Positions 6,452 through 7,068 of a DNA stretch of 7,068 nucleotides are shown one piece after another. A model generated the notes under the pieces. The model had not been told where the DNA came from. It did no database searches and worked only from the letters and a program-made list of their open reading frames with translations. Origin of the DNA: an uncultured Clostridia bacterium (lineage in GTDB: Bacteria; Bacillota; Clostridia; Lachnospirales; CAG-274); contig CANQBT010000106.1 of NCBI GenBank assembly GCA_947589405.1, forward strand, positions 1 through 7,068. Direction: 5' to 3'. A program made the translations under genes and the position numbers. Positions within the stretch are counted from its first letter, which is position 1; each line of letters opens with the position of its first letter.

Positions 6452-6498
6452 CGCCGCATTATGATCGAAGGATCTTAATGCGGCGGCTTTGTTTGGTT
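6452..6498 (+). terminator. Intrinsic terminator after the tagO-like gene, possibly bidirectional
   Basis: CGCCGCATTA (6452-6461) pairs perfectly with TAATGCGGCG (6476-6485). A smaller stem above it, GATC/GATC, closes a GAAG loop at 6467-6470. The rightward tail GCTTTGTTTGGTTT is U-rich but interrupted. On the minus strand the stem is followed by TTTATTTTTTAC, a better U-tract, so the hairpin may also stop leftward transcription entering the operon. Confidence 0.8.
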
Positions 6499-6553
6499 TG
6501 CAGGCAGGGATCTGTTTTATACTATCGATCCTTCAACCACTTCAAATAATTTA
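6499..6553. other. Spacer between terminator and structured element
   Basis: No coding sequence is visible here. The octamer GATCCTTC at 6527-6534 is the reverse complement of GAAGGATC in the loop of the upstream terminator. TATACT at 6518-6523 resembles a -10 box but has no acceptable -35 at 16-18 bases. Confidence 0.4.
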
Positions 6554-6824
6554 ATCGACCCTATCGGCAGCCCAATGCAACAGTATTTCAATTCAACGAA
6601 ATGGTTGGGCTGCCACTTCCCCTTCTCTGAAGGGGAAGCTTAGGGTTACGCTTTTCTCATTTCTTAGTTAGTAAAAAATGCTAACTTTTCAACATCATAA
6701 AAGCATTTGCAGAACATTAGCCTAAGGCGTCCCTTCTCCTCCTACCTCTGGCCTCCCCTAGCTCAATTTTATATTGAGCATCGAAGGTTTGCATCGGAAA
6801 GTTATCCGACAAACCGCAGGTTTG

Positions 6825-6843
6825 CTTTTGCCTTTGGCAAAAG
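6825..6843. repeat. 8-bp perfect hairpin with TTT loop
   Basis: CTTTTGCC (6825-6832) and GGCAAAAG (6836-6843) are perfect inverted repeats with a three-base spacer. The hairpin sits at the inner end of the 6752-6854 arm of the larger structured element, next to G6845 that closes the arm. Confidence 0.8.
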
Positions 6844-6858
6844 TGCTGGGGAGGGGGA

Positions 6859-6892
6859 CCATTTCAAGTAATGCTTGCATTGCTTGAAATGG
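6859..6892. repeat. 34-base near-perfect palindrome
   Basis: The arm at 6859-6874 (CCATTTCAAGTAATGC) is complementary to 6877-6892 (GCATTGCTTGAAATGG) at every position except T6869/G6882, which would be a wobble pair in plus-strand RNA. Only two bases separate the arms. No U-tract follows in either direction, so it does not look like an ordinary terminator. Confidence 0.9.
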
Positions 6893-6931
6893 TGGAAGGG
6901 TCGTTCTAAAGTAAAGATTTTTCTATACGTA

Positions 6932-6949
6932 AGTAGGGTCGATCCTACT
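6932..6949. repeat. Short hairpin overlapping the right terminal repeat
   Basis: AGTAGG (6932-6937) pairs with CCTACT (6944-6949) around GTCGAT. It uses the same bases as the right terminal repeat (6934-6943), so the local hairpin and the long-range terminal stem exclude each other. It has no U-tract and is not a clear terminator. Confidence 0.6.
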
Positions 6950-6962
6950 ATGCCAAACAAAA

Positions 6963-6996
6963 ATTAAAGGGAGTATCCTTCGATGCTCCCTTTAAT
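6963..6996 (-). terminator. Intrinsic terminator for the leftward gene entering from the right
   Basis: TTAAAGGGAG (6964-6973) pairs perfectly with CTCCCTTTAA (6986-6995), and four further pairs, one of them T-G, close a CTTC loop (6978-6981). On the minus strand the stem runs straight into TTTTTGTTTGG. It begins 8 bases after the stop codon at 7005, as expected for that gene. A T-run at 7002-7006 on the plus strand may let it work in both directions. Confidence 0.85.
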
Positions 6997-7004
6997 CACA
7001 ATTT

Positions 7005-7068
7005 TTAAACCTTTGCTGTTGTGACCTTACTGTCTGAGAAGCAGCTTCTTACAGCAATAGCCTTTACG
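7005..7068 (-). CDS. 3' end of a gene, possibly for a surface protein with an FN3-associated domain (partial)
   Basis: Reading leftward from 7067, the last 20 codons are VKAIAVRSCFSDSKVTTAKV followed by TAA at 7007-7005; the start lies beyond the right edge. The pattern VKAIAV..(G/C)(F/Y).DS.V.(T/A)A resembles the end of FN3-associated or chitobiase C-terminal-like (CHB_HEX_C-type) beta-sandwich domains, which usually read TVKAIAVKDGY.DS.V.TA. These domains occur, often repeated, in secreted carbohydrate-active and surface proteins of Clostridia. A strong terminator starts 8 bases after the stop, which supports this frame. A second frame ends RKGYCCKKLLLRQ at a stop near 7027 and is less convincing. 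The gene converges on the tagO-like gene and probably does not belong to its operon. Confidence 0.6.
   Translation of the reverse strand, partial: VKAIAVRSCFSDSKVTTAKV

Larger units (their letters stand above)
6554..6943. repeat. Highly structured intergenic element with 10-base terminal inverted repeats
   Basis: ATCGACCCTA (6554-6563) and TAGGGTCGAT (6934-6943) are perfect inverted repeats enclosing 370 bases packed with further inverted repeats that nest without crossing. They are 6566-6575/6605-6614 (10 bp), 6616-6625/6629-6638 (10 bp, 3-base loop), 6639-6644/6721-6726 (6 bp) around 6676-6682/6702-6708 (7 bp), and 6728-6736/6895-6903 (8 of 9 bp). The last encloses 6752-6762/6845-6854 (10 bp, one bulge) and the near-palindrome 6859-6892. 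Hairpins 6761-6767/6773-6779, 6786-6815 and 6825-6832/6836-6843 lie within the 6752-6854 arm. There is no convincing gene, transposase or clear target-site duplication. It could be a structured non-coding RNA, a MITE-like or REP-like repeat, or several smaller repeats side by side. Two wobble positions (T6869-G6882, T6737-G6894) slightly favour an RNA read from the plus strand. Confidence 0.6.

Noticed and set aside
6493..6523. Possible promoter reading into the structured element (TATACT at 6518)
   Set aside because: The best -35-like hexamer, TTGGTT, is 19 bases away and matches poorly. I do not call it without 5'-end data.
6554..6943. RNase P RNA, tmRNA or SRP RNA
   Set aside because: The size is near the first two, but I find no tmRNA GGTTCGA arm or CCA end, no RNase P conserved core motifs and no SRP GGAA-tetraloop helix on either strand.
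6554..6943. Insertion sequence with transposase
   Set aside because: No open frame of useful length or transposase motif occurs in the segment, and no matching direct repeats flank the terminal inverted repeats.
6433..7068. CRISPR array
   Set aside because: The repeats are inverted and of unequal spacing and length. There are no regularly spaced identical direct repeats.

Overview
The window looks like chromosomal DNA from a Gram-positive Clostridia-type Firmicute, probably a gut-associated Lachnospiraceae or Oscillospiraceae relative. The reasons are strong AGGAGG ribosome binding sites, sigma-A-type promoters, AT-leaning codon use with very frequent ATA (Ile) and AGA (Arg), and a housekeeping gene set (radA, SEC-C protein, sua5, rpiB, upp, tagO-like) close to the ywlC-ywlF-upp neighbourhood of Bacillus. 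This assignment is an inference; there is no rRNA gene to confirm it.

Left part (1-866): two leftward genes. An RsuA-type 16S rRNA pseudouridine synthase is followed, with a 4-base ATGA overlap, by the first 11 codons of a gene for a probably exported protein. Their promoter is a perfect TTGACA-N17-TATAAT at 861-866 / 838-843 on the minus strand. It lies inside the promoter for the rightward genes; the two -10 boxes overlap as a palindrome at 834-843.

Middle (895-6432): six well-supported rightward genes plus one uncharacterised gene, closely packed. A small protein of unknown function is translationally coupled to radA (DNA repair). After a 70-base gap with its own promoter come a SEC-C zinc-motif protein, Sua5/YwlC (first step of tRNA t6A synthesis), RpiB (pentose phosphate pathway), Upp (uracil salvage with PRPP) and a TagO/WecA-type transferase that starts lipid-linked cell-wall glycopolymers. 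RpiB makes or uses ribose-5-phosphate, the precursor of the PRPP that Upp consumes. The other neighbours share no single pathway and look like a conserved housekeeping cluster.

Right part (6433-7068): a terminator, then about 500 bases with no convincing gene, then a second terminator and the last 20 codons of a leftward gene whose tail resembles an FN3-associated/chitobiase C-terminal-like domain. The gene-free stretch holds the most unusual signal in the window. A segment of about 390 bases (6554-6943) is bounded by a perfect 10-base inverted repeat and filled with nested, almost abutting inverted repeats. These could fold into a multi-branched structure, either a structured RNA or a non-autonomous repeat element. 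I found no CRISPR array, tRNA, rRNA, transposase or phage gene.
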